Source: Eggerthellaceae bacterium (GTDB taxonomy: Bacteria > Actinomycetota > Coriobacteriia > Coriobacteriales > Eggerthellaceae). Taken from it: a stretch of DNA of 63,895 nucleotides. The notes beneath the pieces are model-generated. The model made no database searches. It worked only from the letters and a program-made list of their open reading frames with translations, and had not been told where the DNA came from. Made by a program: the position numbers and the translations under genes. This document shows positions 55,567 through 63,895 of the stretch, in pieces. The stretch spans positions 1 through 63,895 of the forward strand of contig JAAWAY010000003.1 of assembly GCA_022792415.1 (NCBI GenBank). Reading direction: 5' to 3'. The first letter of the stretch is position 1, and each line of letters opens with the position of its first letter.

Positions 55567-57207
55567 CTACTCCCACTCCACCGTGCTCGGCGGCTTGCTC
55601 GTGATATCGTACACCACGCGGTTCACGCCTGGCACCTCGGCCACCACGCGGCTCGAGATGCGCGCGAGCACGTCGTAGGGCAGCCGCGCCCAGTCGGCGG
55701 TCATGGCGTCCTGGCTCTCCACGGCGCGCAGGATGATCGGCCTCGCGTACGTGCGCTCGTCGCCCATCACGCCCACGCTGCGGATGTCGGGCAGCACGGC
55801 GAAGTACTGCCACACGGGCCGCTCCACCTCTGGGCCGCCGGCCACGTCGCGCACCAGCTCGCCGTCGCGCGCGCCCGTCTCCTCGAACAGCCGCTCGTTG
55901 TAGGCGTCCAGCTCCTCGCGCACGATGGCGTCGGCGTTCTTCAAAATAGTCAGCTTCTCCCCGTCCACATCGCCGATGATGCGGATGGCCAAACCCGGGC
56001 CCGGGAAGGGCTGGCGGTGCACGATGTAGTCGGGCAGCCCCAGCGCGGTGCCGAGCGCGCGCACCTCGTCCTTGAAGAAGTGGTCCAGCGGCTCGATCAG
56101 GTCGAAATGCACACCCTCGGGGAACGGGATGAGGTTGTGGTGGCTCTTGATGGTGCTCGCCTTCCCGCCGGTCTTGCGCGCGCCGCTCTCGATGATGTCG
56201 GGGTAAATGGTACCCTGGGCCAGGTACTTCACCGGGCGCCCGTCCTGGGCCAGGTCCTCCGCCACGGCGAAGAACTCCTTCCAGAACTGCGTGCCGATGA
56301 TGCGGCGCTTCTCCTCCGGGTCGCTCACGCCGGCCAGCAGCTCCAGGTAGCGCTCGCGCGCGTCCACGCGGATGAAGTCCACGTCGAACTGCTCGGTGAA
56401 GACGGCCTCCACCTCCTCGGGCTCGCCCTTGCGCAGCAGGCCGTGGTCGATGAACACGCAGGTCATCTGCTTGCCGATGGCACGCGCGCCCAGCGCAGCC
56501 ACCACCGACGAGTCCACGCCGCCCGAAAGCCCCAGGATGACGCGGTCCTCCCCCACCTTCTGGCGGATGGCCGCCACGGAGTCCTCGATGATGGAGTCCA
56601 GCGTCCAGCTGGGCTTAAGCCCGCACACGTCGAACAGGAAGTTCGCCAGCAGCTGGTTGCCGAACGAGGTGTGGCGCACCTCCGGGTGGAACTGCGTCGC
56701 GTACAGGCGACGCTCGGCGCACTCCATGGACGCCACGGGGCACACGTCGGTCGACGACGTCACCGCGAACCCCTCGGGCACGCAGCTCACGGCGTCGCGG
56801 TGGCTCATCCACACCACCTGCTCGCCCGGCGTGTCGCCGAACAGCGCGCTGTCGCCGCGACGCACGATGGTGGCCGGGCCGTACTCGCCCTTCTCCGTGT
56901 GGCCCACCTCGCCGCCCAGCGTGACGGCCATGATCTGCTGGCCGTAGCAGAACCCCAGCACGGGGATGCCCAGCTCCAGGATGCCCGGGTCGATGGACGG
57001 CGCGTCCTCGGCGTACACGCTGGCCGGGCCGCCCGAGAAGATGATGGCCGCAGGCGCCTTGGCGCGCACCTCATCGGCGGTGATGTCGCACGGGACGATC
57101 TCGGAGTACACGTGCAGATCGCGCACGCGCCGGGCGATGAGTTGCCCGTACTGGGCCCCGAAATCGACGACGATGACGACCTGATCAGGAACGGCGGACT
57201 GGCTCAC
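55567..57207 (-). CDS. guaA: GMP synthase (glutamine-hydrolysing)
   Basis: 546 aa. N-terminal class I glutamine amidotransferase with the nucleophile in LGFCYGQQIM and the His/Glu in QFHPEV. Then the ATP pyrophosphatase P-loop LSGGVDSSV, and the C-terminal dimerisation domain (RQPFPGPGLAIR, ITSKPPSTVEWE). It converts XMP, glutamine and ATP to GMP. GTG 57207 start after GAGGAG. The gene is intact. Its 3' end faces the island; 55291-55566 between it and ApeA-like gene is AT-rich and holds two ACATATG copies at 55544-55559 but no gene. Confidence 0.97.
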   Translation of the reverse strand: MSQSAVPDQVVIVVDFGAQYGQLIARRVRDLHVYSEIVPCDITADEVRAKAPAAIIFSGGPASVYAEDAPSIDPGILELGIPVLGFCYGQQIMAVTLGGEVGHTEKGEYGPATIVRRGDSALFGDTPGEQVVWMSHRDAVSCVPEGFAVTSSTDVCPVASMECAERRLYATQFHPEVRHTSFGNQLLANFLFDVCGLKPSWTLDSIIEDSVAAIRQKVGEDRVILGLSGGVDSSVVAALGARAIGKQMTCVFIDHGLLRKGEPEEVEAVFTEQFDVDFIRVDARERYLELLAGVSDPEEKRRIIGTQFWKEFFAVAEDLAQDGRPVKYLAQGTIYPDIIESGARKTGGKASTIKSHHNLIPFPEGVHFDLIEPLDHFFKDEVRALGTALGLPDYIVHRQPFPGPGLAIRIIGDVDGEKLTILKNADAIVREELDAYNERLFEETGARDGELVRDVAGGPEVERPVWQYFAVLPDIRSVGVMGDERTYARPIILRAVESQDAMTADWARLPYDVLARISSRVVAEVPGVNRVVYDITSKPPSTVEWE

Positions 57208-57309
57208 GGCAACTCCTCAGGCATGACGGCGCGCCCCGCGGCGCGCGTTGGCTGGCAAACGCGCCCATGATACACGAACCGGGTTAACGCCGTGTTTCCC
57301 GCGACGCGC

Positions 57310-58176
57310 TTATTCCAGGTAGCGCGCCCTCAGCTCGGCCACCGCGTCCGGCCCGAAGCCCAGCCCGTCGGCCAGGTAGTTGTCCACGGTTCCGAACTCC
57401 TTGCGCACGGCGTCGAAGGCGGCGCGGTAGTACTCCATCTGCGCGTAGAACAGCGCGTCCACGTCGGCGTCGATGCCCTCCAGCACATGATGGCGCGCCA
57501 TGAGGTCGAGTACTTTCTCGGCCCACGTGCGCACGAACAGGTTGGTGGCCAGGTAGTCGGCGCGGATGTAGTCCACCGGCACGCCCAGCGCGTACTCCAC
57601 CAAGATGGCGCCCATGCCGGCGCGGTCCTTGCCCTCCGTGCAGTGCCACAGCGTCGCGCCCGACGGGGCGCCCAGCAGCACCTGCAGGAAGTCCGCGTAA
57701 GCACGCATGCCGTCCTCGCCCAGCAGGCTCTCGGGGTAGAGGTCGCGGATGACGTCGAAGGGGTCGCCGTTGAACTGCTTGAGCGTCTTCATGTCGCCCG
57801 CCAGGCCGCCCTCGTGCGTGATGCCCACGGCCGACTCCTGGAACACCGGCAGGTCGTAGAACACGACGCCGGGCAGCTTGGCCTTGGGGTCGGGCTCCTT
57901 GTCGCGCTCCAGGTCGGTGCGGAAGTCCACGACGCGCTCCAGGTCGTGCATAGCGGTGAGCTGCGTGAGGTCCTCGTCGGTGGCGTGGTGGAGCGCGCCC
58001 GAGCGGATGAGCCGGCGTCGGGCGATGCGGCGCCCGTCAGCGGCGGGCATGCCGCCCAGGTCGCGCGTGTTGTGCAGCCCCCGCAGCGATATGTGCCCGA
58101 AGTCGGGGAACCCGGGGATGGGCTCGGGGAGCTCCGGGTTGCCGAGCGGCTCTTCTGCGTCTTTCGCGGTGGTCAT
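57310..58176 (-). CDS. Tyrosine/serine phosphatase (DSP/PTP family)
   Basis: 288 aa. The signature HCTEGKDRAG (C-x5-R loop) marks a protein-tyrosine-phosphatase-like enzyme of the bacterial Y_phosphatase3 family, with the upstream LHNTRDLGG and RSGALHHAT blocks typical of it. Length is standard. It may act on phosphotyrosine or phosphoinositide; the substrate is unknown. ATG 58176 is used with GAAGG upstream; longer frames run into the divergent promoter of the metal operon. Confidence 0.88.
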   Translation of the reverse strand: MTTAKDAEEPLGNPELPEPIPGFPDFGHISLRGLHNTRDLGGMPAADGRRIARRRLIRSGALHHATDEDLTQLTAMHDLERVVDFRTDLERDKEPDPKAKLPGVVFYDLPVFQESAVGITHEGGLAGDMKTLKQFNGDPFDVIRDLYPESLLGEDGMRAYADFLQVLLGAPSGATLWHCTEGKDRAGMGAILVEYALGVPVDYIRADYLATNLFVRTWAEKVLDLMARHHVLEGIDADVDALFYAQMEYYRAAFDAVRKEFGTVDNYLADGLGFGPDAVAELRARYLE

Positions 58177-58283
58177 GGCGCCTTCTTTCTCGCGATGGGT
58201 TCTCTCCATGGTACCGCGCGCCAACCGCGGGCCGCCTGAACGCGCACCCTCCCCCATCGCCCCGTTACGTTTCCAGAACCCTC

Positions 58284-58329
58284 TTGACATCCGCTGTTCA
58301 CTTCCTATACTTATGAACAGTTGCTCATA
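58284..58329 (+). promoter_or_regulatory. Metal-operon promoter with ArsR/SmtB-type operator
   Basis: TTGACA (58284-58289), 16 bases, TATACT (58306-58311). CTGTTCA (58294-58300) and TGAACAG (58314-58320) are inverted around the -10, and TATGAACAGTTGCTCATA (58312-58329) is an imperfect 12-2-12-like palindrome. This is the expected site for the regulator encoded at 58356. Confidence 0.75.
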
Positions 58330-58355
58330 TGTTTTCATTTTCACAAGGAGGAGCC

Positions 58356-58760
58356 GTGAGCGTTTCATACGGCATAGAGCAGATGGCCGAGGATGTCGTG
58401 GACAGCGCGTGCTCCCAGATGATCGACTGCCCCTGCGGGTGCAACCGCGAGGCCACGGCCGCCCTGTTTGACGAGATGCCCGACGACGAGCTGCTCTTCG
58501 ACGTCGCCGACCTGTTCAAGGCGTTCTCGGACACCACGCGCATCAAGATCCTGTTCGCGCTCATGGGCCACGACCGCACCGTCGGGGAGATCACCGACAT
58601 CGTCGGCTGCACCCAGAGCGCCGTCAGCCACCAGCTGCGCACGCTCAAGCAGGCGCGCCTCGTCCGCGCGGCCCGCGCCGGCAAGAACGTCATCTACTCG
58701 CTCTCAGATGATCATGTGTTCACGATGCTCGCCCAGGGCATCACGCACGTCTGCGAATAG
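58356..58760 (+). CDS. ArsR/SmtB-family metal-sensing repressor (CadC-like)
   Basis: 134 aa. Winged HTH (LFKAFSDTTRIKILFALM, then TVGEITDIVGCTQSAVSHQLRTLKQARLV) with an N-terminal extension containing CSQMIDCPCGC, a likely thiolate metal site as in CadC, and a C-terminal HVFTMLAQGITHVCE. It should release the operator when bound by Cd, Zn or Pb. GTG 58356 follows AAGGAGGA; an upstream ATG at 58329 lies inside the operator and is not used. First gene of the efflux operon. Confidence 0.92.
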   Translation: MSVSYGIEQMAEDVVDSACSQMIDCPCGCNREATAALFDEMPDDELLFDVADLFKAFSDTTRIKILFALMGHDRTVGEITDIVGCTQSAVSHQLRTLKQARLVRAARAGKNVIYSLSDDHVFTMLAQGITHVCE

Positions 58761-58794
58761 CAACCCGCCACCAACCCAGGGAAAGGACCCCACC

Positions 58795-59013
58795 ATGCGC
58801 AAGGCATTCAAGCTCCAGGACCTCGACTGCGCCAACTGCGCCGCCAAGATGGAGAACGCCATCAACGAGATCGACGGCGTCAACAAGGCCACCATCAGCT
58901 TCATGACGCAGAAGATGATGCTCGACGCCGACGAGGCCCGCTTCGACGCCATCCTCGACGAGGCCCAGGCCATCTGCGCCAAGATCGAGCCGGACTGCGT
59001 CATCCTGCGCTAG
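58795..59013 (+). CDS. Separate heavy-metal-associated (HMA) domain protein
   Basis: 72 aa. FKLQDLDCANCAAKMENAIN carries the metal site (x-C-x-x-C) of an HMA/CopZ-like fold, followed by the ferredoxin-like strands ATISFMTQKMMLDAD. The P-type ATPase that follows lacks this domain, so this small protein probably is the detached N-terminal metal-binding domain, delivering metal to the pump. Gap to the ATPase 34 bases, same operon. Confidence 0.9.
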   Translation: MRKAFKLQDLDCANCAAKMENAINEIDGVNKATISFMTQKMMLDADEARFDAILDEAQAICAKIEPDCVILR

Positions 59014-59047
59014 GCGCCCCCCGCCGACGCGACGAGAGGACCCGACC

Positions 59048-60964
59048 ATGAACAAGAAGCAGACCCGCTGGCGCAACCGCATCATCGTCGCCCTGGTGCT
59101 GTTCGCCATCGCCCTCATCATCGAGAACACCGGCCTCCTGGAGGCCTGGTTCGGCACGCCCGGCGACCTGTACGCCGAGCTCGTCCTGTTCCTCATCCCC
59201 TACCTCATCGCCGGCTACGACGTGCTGCTCAAGGCGGCGCGCAACATCGGCCACGGGCAGGTCTTCGATGAGAACTTCCTCATGTCGGTGGCCACCATCG
59301 GCGCGTTCGCCCTGGTGCTGTTCCCCGACACGGAGCCGCACATGGCCGAGGGCGCGGCCGTGATGCTGTTCTACCAGGTGGGCGAGCTGTTCCAGAGCTA
59401 CGCAGTGGGCAAGTCGCGCAAGTCCATCTCCGACATGATGGACATCGCCCCCGAGTTCGCCAACGTCATGCGCGACGGCCAGCTCGTGCAGGTGGACCCC
59501 TACGAGGTGTCTCCCGGCGACGAGATCGTCATCAAGCCCGGCGAGCGCATCCCCCTCGACGGCGTCGTCATCGACGGCGAGTCGCAGGTTGACACCGCCG
59601 CGCTCACGGGCGAGTCCGTCCCGCGCCAGGCCGACCCGGGCACCGAGGTCATCTCCGGCTGCGTCAACCTCACCGGCGCCCTCACCGTGCGCGTGAGCAA
59701 GCCCTACGAGGACTCCACCGTCAGCCGCATCCTCGAGCTGGTGGAGAATGCCGCCGACAAGAAGGCCCGCACCGAGAGCTTCATCACCCGCTTCGCCCGC
59801 TACTACACCCCCATCGTGGTGGGCGTGGCCGCCGTGCTCGCCATCATCCCGCCGCTGCTGTTCGGCCAGGACTGGGCCGACTGGATCCTGCGCGGCCTCA
59901 CGTTCCTCGTGGTGTCGTGCCCCTGCGCGCTCGTCATCTCGGTGCCCCTGTCGTTCTTCGGCGGCATCGGCGGCGCCTCGCGCATCGGCATCCTGGTGAA
60001 GGGCAGCAACTACCTGGAGACGCTCGCGCACGCCGACACCGTGGTCTTCGACAAGACGGGTACGCTCACCAGCGGCACGTTCTCCGTCACGGCCATCCAC
60101 GCCGAGGGCTCGTTCACGGAAGACGACCTGCTGGCCGTGGCCGCCCACGCCGAGTCGCTGTCCAACCACCCCATCGCCGCCTCCGTGCGCACGGCCTACA
60201 CGGGCGCCATCGACCCCGAGCGCATCCAGAAGGTGGAGGAGGTCAGCGGCAAGGGCATCCGCGCCGTCATCGACGAGCACGAGGTGCTGGTGGGCAACGG
60301 CAAGCTCATGGCCGACGCGCACGCCGACTGGCACGACTGCGAGCTGGCCGGCACCATCCTGCACGTGTCCGTGGACGGGGAGTACGCCGGGCACATCGTC
60401 ATCGCCGACATGGTGAAGCCCGACGCCGCCGAGGCCATCGCCGCGCTGCGGCGGGCGGGCGTGCGCAAGACGGTCATGCTCACCGGCGACCGCGCCGACG
60501 TGGCCCAGGCCGTCGCCGCGCAGCTGGGTATCGACGAGGTGCGCGCCGAGCTGCTGCCCCAGGACAAGGTGGCCCAGGTGGAGGCCCTGCTCGAGGCGCA
60601 GGCCGCCCACGACCCCAAGGGCAAGCTCGCCTTCGTCGGCGACGGCATCAACGACGCGCCCGTGCTCACCCGCGCCGACATCGGCATCGCCATGGGCGCC
60701 ATGGGCTCCGACGCCGCCATCGAGGCCGCCGACGTGGTGCTCATGGACGACCGCCCCTCGCAGATCGCCCGCGCCATCTCGGTCGCCCGCAAGACCATGG
60801 CCATCGTCTGGCAGAACATCATCTTCGCCCTGGGCGTGAAGTTCGCGGTGCTCGTCCTGGCCGCGCTCGGCATCGCCAACATGTGGATGGCCGTCTTCGC
60901 CGACGTGGGCGTGGCTGTGCTGGCCATCCTCAACGCCATGCGCGCCATGAACGTCCGCAAGTAG
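59048..60964 (+). CDS. Cd/Zn/Pb-exporting P1B-type ATPase
   Basis: 638 aa. Membrane helix with the metal site SCPCAL (about residue 293), phosphorylation motif DKTGTLTSG (Asp about 336), TGES in the actuator (LTGESVP), hinge GDGINDAPVL (about 530) and HP-type SNHPIA loop. This is the CadA/ZntA pattern. The usual N-terminal HMA is missing and encoded separately at 58795. Exports Cd(II)/Zn(II)/Pb(II) from the cytoplasm under control of the CadC-like repressor. Confidence 0.93.
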   Translation: MNKKQTRWRNRIIVALVLFAIALIIENTGLLEAWFGTPGDLYAELVLFLIPYLIAGYDVLLKAARNIGHGQVFDENFLMSVATIGAFALVLFPDTEPHMAEGAAVMLFYQVGELFQSYAVGKSRKSISDMMDIAPEFANVMRDGQLVQVDPYEVSPGDEIVIKPGERIPLDGVVIDGESQVDTAALTGESVPRQADPGTEVISGCVNLTGALTVRVSKPYEDSTVSRILELVENAADKKARTESFITRFARYYTPIVVGVAAVLAIIPPLLFGQDWADWILRGLTFLVVSCPCALVISVPLSFFGGIGGASRIGILVKGSNYLETLAHADTVVFDKTGTLTSGTFSVTAIHAEGSFTEDDLLAVAAHAESLSNHPIAASVRTAYTGAIDPERIQKVEEVSGKGIRAVIDEHEVLVGNGKLMADAHADWHDCELAGTILHVSVDGEYAGHIVIADMVKPDAAEAIAALRRAGVRKTVMLTGDRADVAQAVAAQLGIDEVRAELLPQDKVAQVEALLEAQAAHDPKGKLAFVGDGINDAPVLTRADIGIAMGAMGSDAAIEAADVVLMDDRPSQIARAISVARKTMAIVWQNIIFALGVKFAVLVLAALGIANMWMAVFADVGVAVLAILNAMRAMNVRK

Positions 60965-60989
60965 CGAGCATCCAGCGCGCGTCCCCGGC

Positions 60990-61116
60990 GGGGCCGGCAG
61001 GGGCGGCGAGGGACCGCAGGGAGCACCCCCGCAGCAAGAGTTCATGTGGTATATATCACCACATGAACTCGCAGCGAGGAGGCGACCGAAGGTCCCTCGC
61101 CGCCCCTACCGGCCCC
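60990..61116. repeat. 127-bp nested inverted repeat (cruciform-like)
   Basis: Outer arms of 26 bases at 60990-61015 and 61091-61116 differ at one position (GGGGCCGGC/TAGGGGCGGCGAGG pattern). Inside, GAGTTCATGTGGT (61038-61050) and ACCACATGAACTC (61058-61070) are perfect with loop ATATATC. It lies after the metal-ATPase stop, where it may end transcription, but the double palindrome is larger than a terminator needs. The rest of 61117-61358 shows no gene. Confidence 0.8.
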
Positions 61117-61358
61117 GCCCCGCTCCCCAACCCCCAAGCGCCCGATCGGCAACCAAACGACAACAGCTTCCGCTGCCGATTCGACCCCCTCCCCCGCCGG
61201 ACTATCCTGAAACCTGAGCGCAAGGCTCCACGGGTTTTCGCACCGAGTCGTCGCACGTCAGACGGCCAGCCGAGCCCCGACGAGCGGCCGGAGCGCAGGA
61301 CCGTCCGCCCCGCCCGCGCTCATGAACGTATCAGCTACGGCGTATATGGAGGTTTGCC

Positions 61359-62576
61359 ATGAAGGACGCTATGACGGAACTGCAGGACAGCGTGCACGTG
61401 CTCGACAACTTCGACCCGAAGGCCTACGAGCAGGCCGAGCCTCCCCTGGTCTCCATCTACCTGCCCATCCACCGCGACCAGCGCGAGGAGCCCCGTCGCG
61501 ATGAGTGGGACGGCATCGAGCTGAAGGATCTCACCGAGGAGGCCGAGCGCACGCTGCGCGAGAAGTTCCCCAACGAGAAGGACTGGGCGGGCATCGCCGA
61601 GCGCCTCGCCTACCTGGAGGGCCATCCCGACCTCAAGCTGTGGCAGGACGCCGGCGCGGGCATCGCGCTGCTCGTCAGCAACACCGACGTCTACGCCTTC
61701 AACCTTGACTTCGCCGTCGACCCCTGCGTGGTGGTGGGTGCCCGCTACTACACCAAGCCGCTGCTGCGCAACTTCCAGTACGGCATGCACTACTACCTGC
61801 TGCTCCTGAACACCGACCGCTTCGGCCTGCTCAAGGGCGACTACAACGGCGTTCACTACGTGCCGATGCCCCAGGGCGTCGACGACGAGTTCGCCGAGCT
61901 GTTCATCGACTACGACGGCGACATCTCCGCGCTGGACTACTACTCGCTCGAGGGCCACATGTCCCCCTACCACGACCACAAGTCGCGCAAGGAGGTGGCC
62001 GACGAGGAGGCCAAGAAGTTCTTCCGCTACGTCGACAAGGTGATGAACGACAAGCTCGTCCGCGACGACCCCACCCCGGTCATCTTGGTGACGCTGCCCG
62101 AGCACGAGCACATGTTCCGCGAGCTGTGCACCTTCCCCACGTTGCTGCCCGAGGGCATCAAGAAGGACGCCCGCACCCTGTCCGGCACCGAGCTGCGCGA
62201 TGACGCCGTGGCCATCATGGAGGCCGACCGCAAGGCCAAGCTGCAGAAGGTGCAGGAGGAGTACCAGTACGACCTGTCCAAGGGCAAGGCGACCGACGAC
62301 CTGAACGAGCTGGCCCTGGCCCTGGTGGAGCGCAAGGTGAAGGCGCTGTTCGTCCAGGAGGGCAAGGACATCCCGGGCACGTTCGACCCGAAGACCGGCG
62401 AGCTGTTCTTCGACCCGGACACCGATCCCACCGACGACAAGAAGATCGATCCCGCCAGCCCCGACCTGGTGGACGCGTTCGCCCAGTGCGCCCTGGCCCA
62501 GGACGCCCACATCTACGTGCTGCCCGCCGACCAGATGCCCGGCAACAAGGGCGTCGCGGCCATCTACCGCTACTAA
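61359..62576 (+). CDS. baeRF-family protein (bacterial eRF1-like)
   Basis: 405 aa. Starts VHVLDNFDPKAYEQAEPPLVSIYLPIHRD, then a middle ribonuclease-H-like part (VVVGARYYTKPLLRNFQYGMHYYLLLLNTDRFGL) and a C-terminal L7Ae-like part ending HIYVLPADQMPGNKGVAAIYRY. This is the layout of the bacterial archaeo-eukaryotic release-factor (baeRF) families, which lack the stop-codon-reading domain and are proposed to act in ribosome rescue or stress. GGAGG precedes ATG 61359. Single gene. Confidence 0.78.
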   Translation: MKDAMTELQDSVHVLDNFDPKAYEQAEPPLVSIYLPIHRDQREEPRRDEWDGIELKDLTEEAERTLREKFPNEKDWAGIAERLAYLEGHPDLKLWQDAGAGIALLVSNTDVYAFNLDFAVDPCVVVGARYYTKPLLRNFQYGMHYYLLLLNTDRFGLLKGDYNGVHYVPMPQGVDDEFAELFIDYDGDISALDYYSLEGHMSPYHDHKSRKEVADEEAKKFFRYVDKVMNDKLVRDDPTPVILVTLPEHEHMFRELCTFPTLLPEGIKKDARTLSGTELRDDAVAIMEADRKAKLQKVQEEYQYDLSKGKATDDLNELALALVERKVKALFVQEGKDIPGTFDPKTGELFFDPDTDPTDDKKIDPASPDLVDAFAQCALAQDAHIYVLPADQMPGNKGVAAIYRY

Positions 62577-62655
62577 CGAGAGCGCCGCGCAGGCGCGCTA
62601 AGCAGCCAGCCTGCGAACCGGGGAGCGTCGTCCGCCACCGGCTCGCAACGCGCAG

Positions 62656-62685
62656 GAGGGCCCGCATCCCACGATGCGGGCCCTC
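62656..62685. terminator. 12-bp stem between convergent genes
   Basis: GAGGGCCCGCAT (62656-62667) and ATGCGGGCCCTC (62674-62685), perfect stem with a 6-base loop, between the baeRF and tcdA 3' ends. No T tract; likely a bidirectional structure. Confidence 0.55.
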
Positions 62686-62719
62686 CGTCGTCTCAGGGCT
62701 GGAAGCGCAGAACCGGCCG

Positions 62720-63439
62720 CTACCCGCGCAGCAGCGCCTGGATGACGCGACCGGCCAGTATCTGGCCCATGATGGGCGGGAAGTACGACATCGTGCCCAG
62801 CTCGGGGCGCTCGGCGCGCGGCGCGTCGGCAGCCACCTCCACGGGCAGCGGCGGCTCGTCGGAGTACAACACCTCGAGTTCCCGGATGCCCAGCCCCCGG
62901 GCCTGCTTGCGCACGGACCGGGCGAGCGCGTCTCCCCGGGTGTCGTACACGTCCGCGAACCGCAGCCGCGTCGGGTCGGACTTGTTGGCGCCCCCCATGG
63001 ACGCCACCAGGCGCAGGCCCGCGTCCTGGGCATAAGCGGCCAGGGCCAGCTTGGTGGCAACGGTGTCCACGGCGTCCACCACGTAGTCCGGCCGGCGCGG
63101 CAGCCCGGCGAACAGCGCGGGCACGCCCTCCGGCAGCACGAACTCGTCACGCGTGACCACGCGCACGTCGGGGTTGATGTCGCGCGCCATGGCGGCCATC
63201 ACGTCCACCTTGCGCCGTCCCACCGTGCTCACGAAGGCGATGGCCTGGCGGTTGATGTTACTCGGCTGCACCTCGTCGCCATCCACCAGCACGAGCGAGC
63301 CCACGCCCCCGCGCGCCAGCGCCTCGGCGCAGCTCGACCCCACGCCACCGACGCCCACCACCATCACGCACGCAGCGTCGAGCCGTGCGAGGCCCTCCTC
63401 GCCCAGCACGCGCCGCAACCGGCTCTTCGCGTCCTCCAT
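62720..63439 (-). CDS. tcdA: tRNA threonylcarbamoyladenosine dehydratase
   Basis: 239 aa, ThiF/E1-like. ATP-binding motif VMVVGVGGVGSSCAEALARGG, then LVDGDEVQPSNINRQ (nucleotide contact) and YVVDAVDTVATKLAL, the characteristic TcdA blocks. It cyclises t6A to ct6A in tRNA. Start ATG 63439 after GGGAGGAC. No CsdE partner nearby. Confidence 0.92.
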   Translation of the reverse strand: MEDAKSRLRRVLGEEGLARLDAACVMVVGVGGVGSSCAEALARGGVGSLVLVDGDEVQPSNINRQAIAFVSTVGRRKVDVMAAMARDINPDVRVVTRDEFVLPEGVPALFAGLPRRPDYVVDAVDTVATKLALAAYAQDAGLRLVASMGGANKSDPTRLRFADVYDTRGDALARSVRKQARGLGIRELEVLYSDEPPLPVEVAADAPRAERPELGTMSYFPPIMGQILAGRVIQALLRG

Positions 63440-63478
63440 CGTGCGTCCTCCCTGACACCCATCCTGGCCTTTATGCAA

Positions 63479-63619
63479 GTTTTTTCGACTTTGGTACCAT
63501 CCGAGGGCCTCGCATACGCCGCTTTTCCCGCTTACCCCCGCCTTTTATCCGAAACAGGGGCTCATTTCACGCCCCAGATCCCGTTTTACGAGCATCCAGT
63601 GTACCAAACTCGAAAAAAC
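63479..63619. repeat. Structured inverted-repeat element (GAGTTTGGTAC arms), copy 3
   Basis: GTTTTTTCGACTTTGGTAC (63479-63497) and GTACCAAACTCGAAAAAAC (63601-63619) are inverted with one mismatch, 103 bases apart. The core matches the arms at 15016-15170. It fills most of the tcdA-rplL gap, which contains no gene. Confidence 0.75.
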
Positions 63620-63714
63620 GATCCGTCGAGGCGTCCTGGCCGTCGCCGACCTCACAATGCGCGCGCCTCGCCCAAGATCAGGCAGCTCCACCGCTCACCG
63701 CGGGATACCGGGCA

Positions 63715-63749
63715 TAAAAAAGAGCGCGCACCCGCGGGCACGCGCTCTC
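63715..63749 (-). terminator. Rho-independent terminator of rplL
   Basis: On the minus strand a stem AGAGCGCG/CGCGCTCT (63741-63748 and 63721-63728) is followed by a run of T (63716-63721), 21 bases past the rplL stop. A classical terminator. Confidence 0.85.
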
Positions 63750-63769
63750 CATCAGCAAGTAAGGCGAAG

Positions 63770-63895
63770 TTACTTGAGGGTGACGGCGGCGCCGGCCTCC
63801 TCGAGCTTGGCCTTGACCTCCTCGGCCTTCTCCTTGTTGGCGCCCTCGACGACAGCCTTGGGAGCGCCCTCGACGACCTCCTTGGCCTCCTTCAG
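63770..63895 (-). CDS. rplL: Ribosomal protein L7/L12, C-terminal fragment
   Basis: The minus-strand frame ending at TAA 63770-63772 encodes [18 protein letters not shown] then [23 protein letters not shown], the C-terminal domain of L7/L12 that recruits translation factors. The gene continues beyond the window edge. Confidence 0.95.
   Translation of the reverse strand: MKEAKEVVEGAPKAVVEGANKEKAEEVKAKLEEAGAAVTLK

Overview
The window is GC-rich, densely coded DNA from an anaerobic actinobacterium, most likely a gut Coriobacteriia member of the Eggerthellaceae type. This is inferred from base composition and gene content: a TAXI-type TRAP transporter, a cytoplasmic molybdopterin enzyme with its own 4Fe-4S partner, LysR regulator and DASS carrier, an HsmA-like membrane protein, small CxxC proteins and a carbamate kinase. 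No rRNA, tRNA or CRISPR array was seen. Because of the GC bias, most long open frames opposite real genes are antisense shadows and are left out.

Layout. 1-36300 and 55560-63895 look like ordinary chromosome: sugar-nucleotide reductase, TRAP transport operon, regulators, a surface protein, a Fic protein, carbamate kinase, a PARG-like protein, YqeY, MFS carriers, an iron-sulfur QueG-like protein, a Cys-tRNA deacylase homologue, a fused CydDC-like ABC exporter, GMP synthase, a cadmium/zinc efflux operon, a baeRF protein, TcdA and the 3' end of rplL. Set into this are two accessory neighbourhoods. At 22091-25989 a two-gene minus-strand operon encodes a membrane TrkA-N/RyR protein and a tandem-TIR/Sel1/TPR protein; this is the best candidate here for an undescribed conflict (defence) system. 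At 26091-34044 two near-identical 206-bp elements with inverted ends bracket an MFS carrier, a DASS carrier, a ferredoxin-like subunit, a molybdopterin oxidoreductase and its LysR regulator.

36300-55560 is a genomic island next to the 3' end of guaA. Its left part holds small orphan genes and a broken serpin gene. Its right part is a type I restriction-modification locus (hsdR, hsdM, hsdS) built as a recombinational switch: a tyrosine recombinase, one full hsdS, one plus-strand half hsdS and one minus-strand half hsdS, with four copies of a short inverted site at the junctions between target-recognition domains. A DUF262/HNH/RAMA modification-dependent nuclease gene is translationally coupled to the plus-strand half hsdS, a 218-aa protein of unknown function is coupled to the other half, and the tail of a second, degenerate recombinase abuts the active hsdS. 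An ApeA-like HEPN protein ends the island.

Several intergenic stretches carry large inverted repeats, some sharing the arm GAGTTTGGTAC at both ends of the window, which suggests a lineage-specific structured repeat family.
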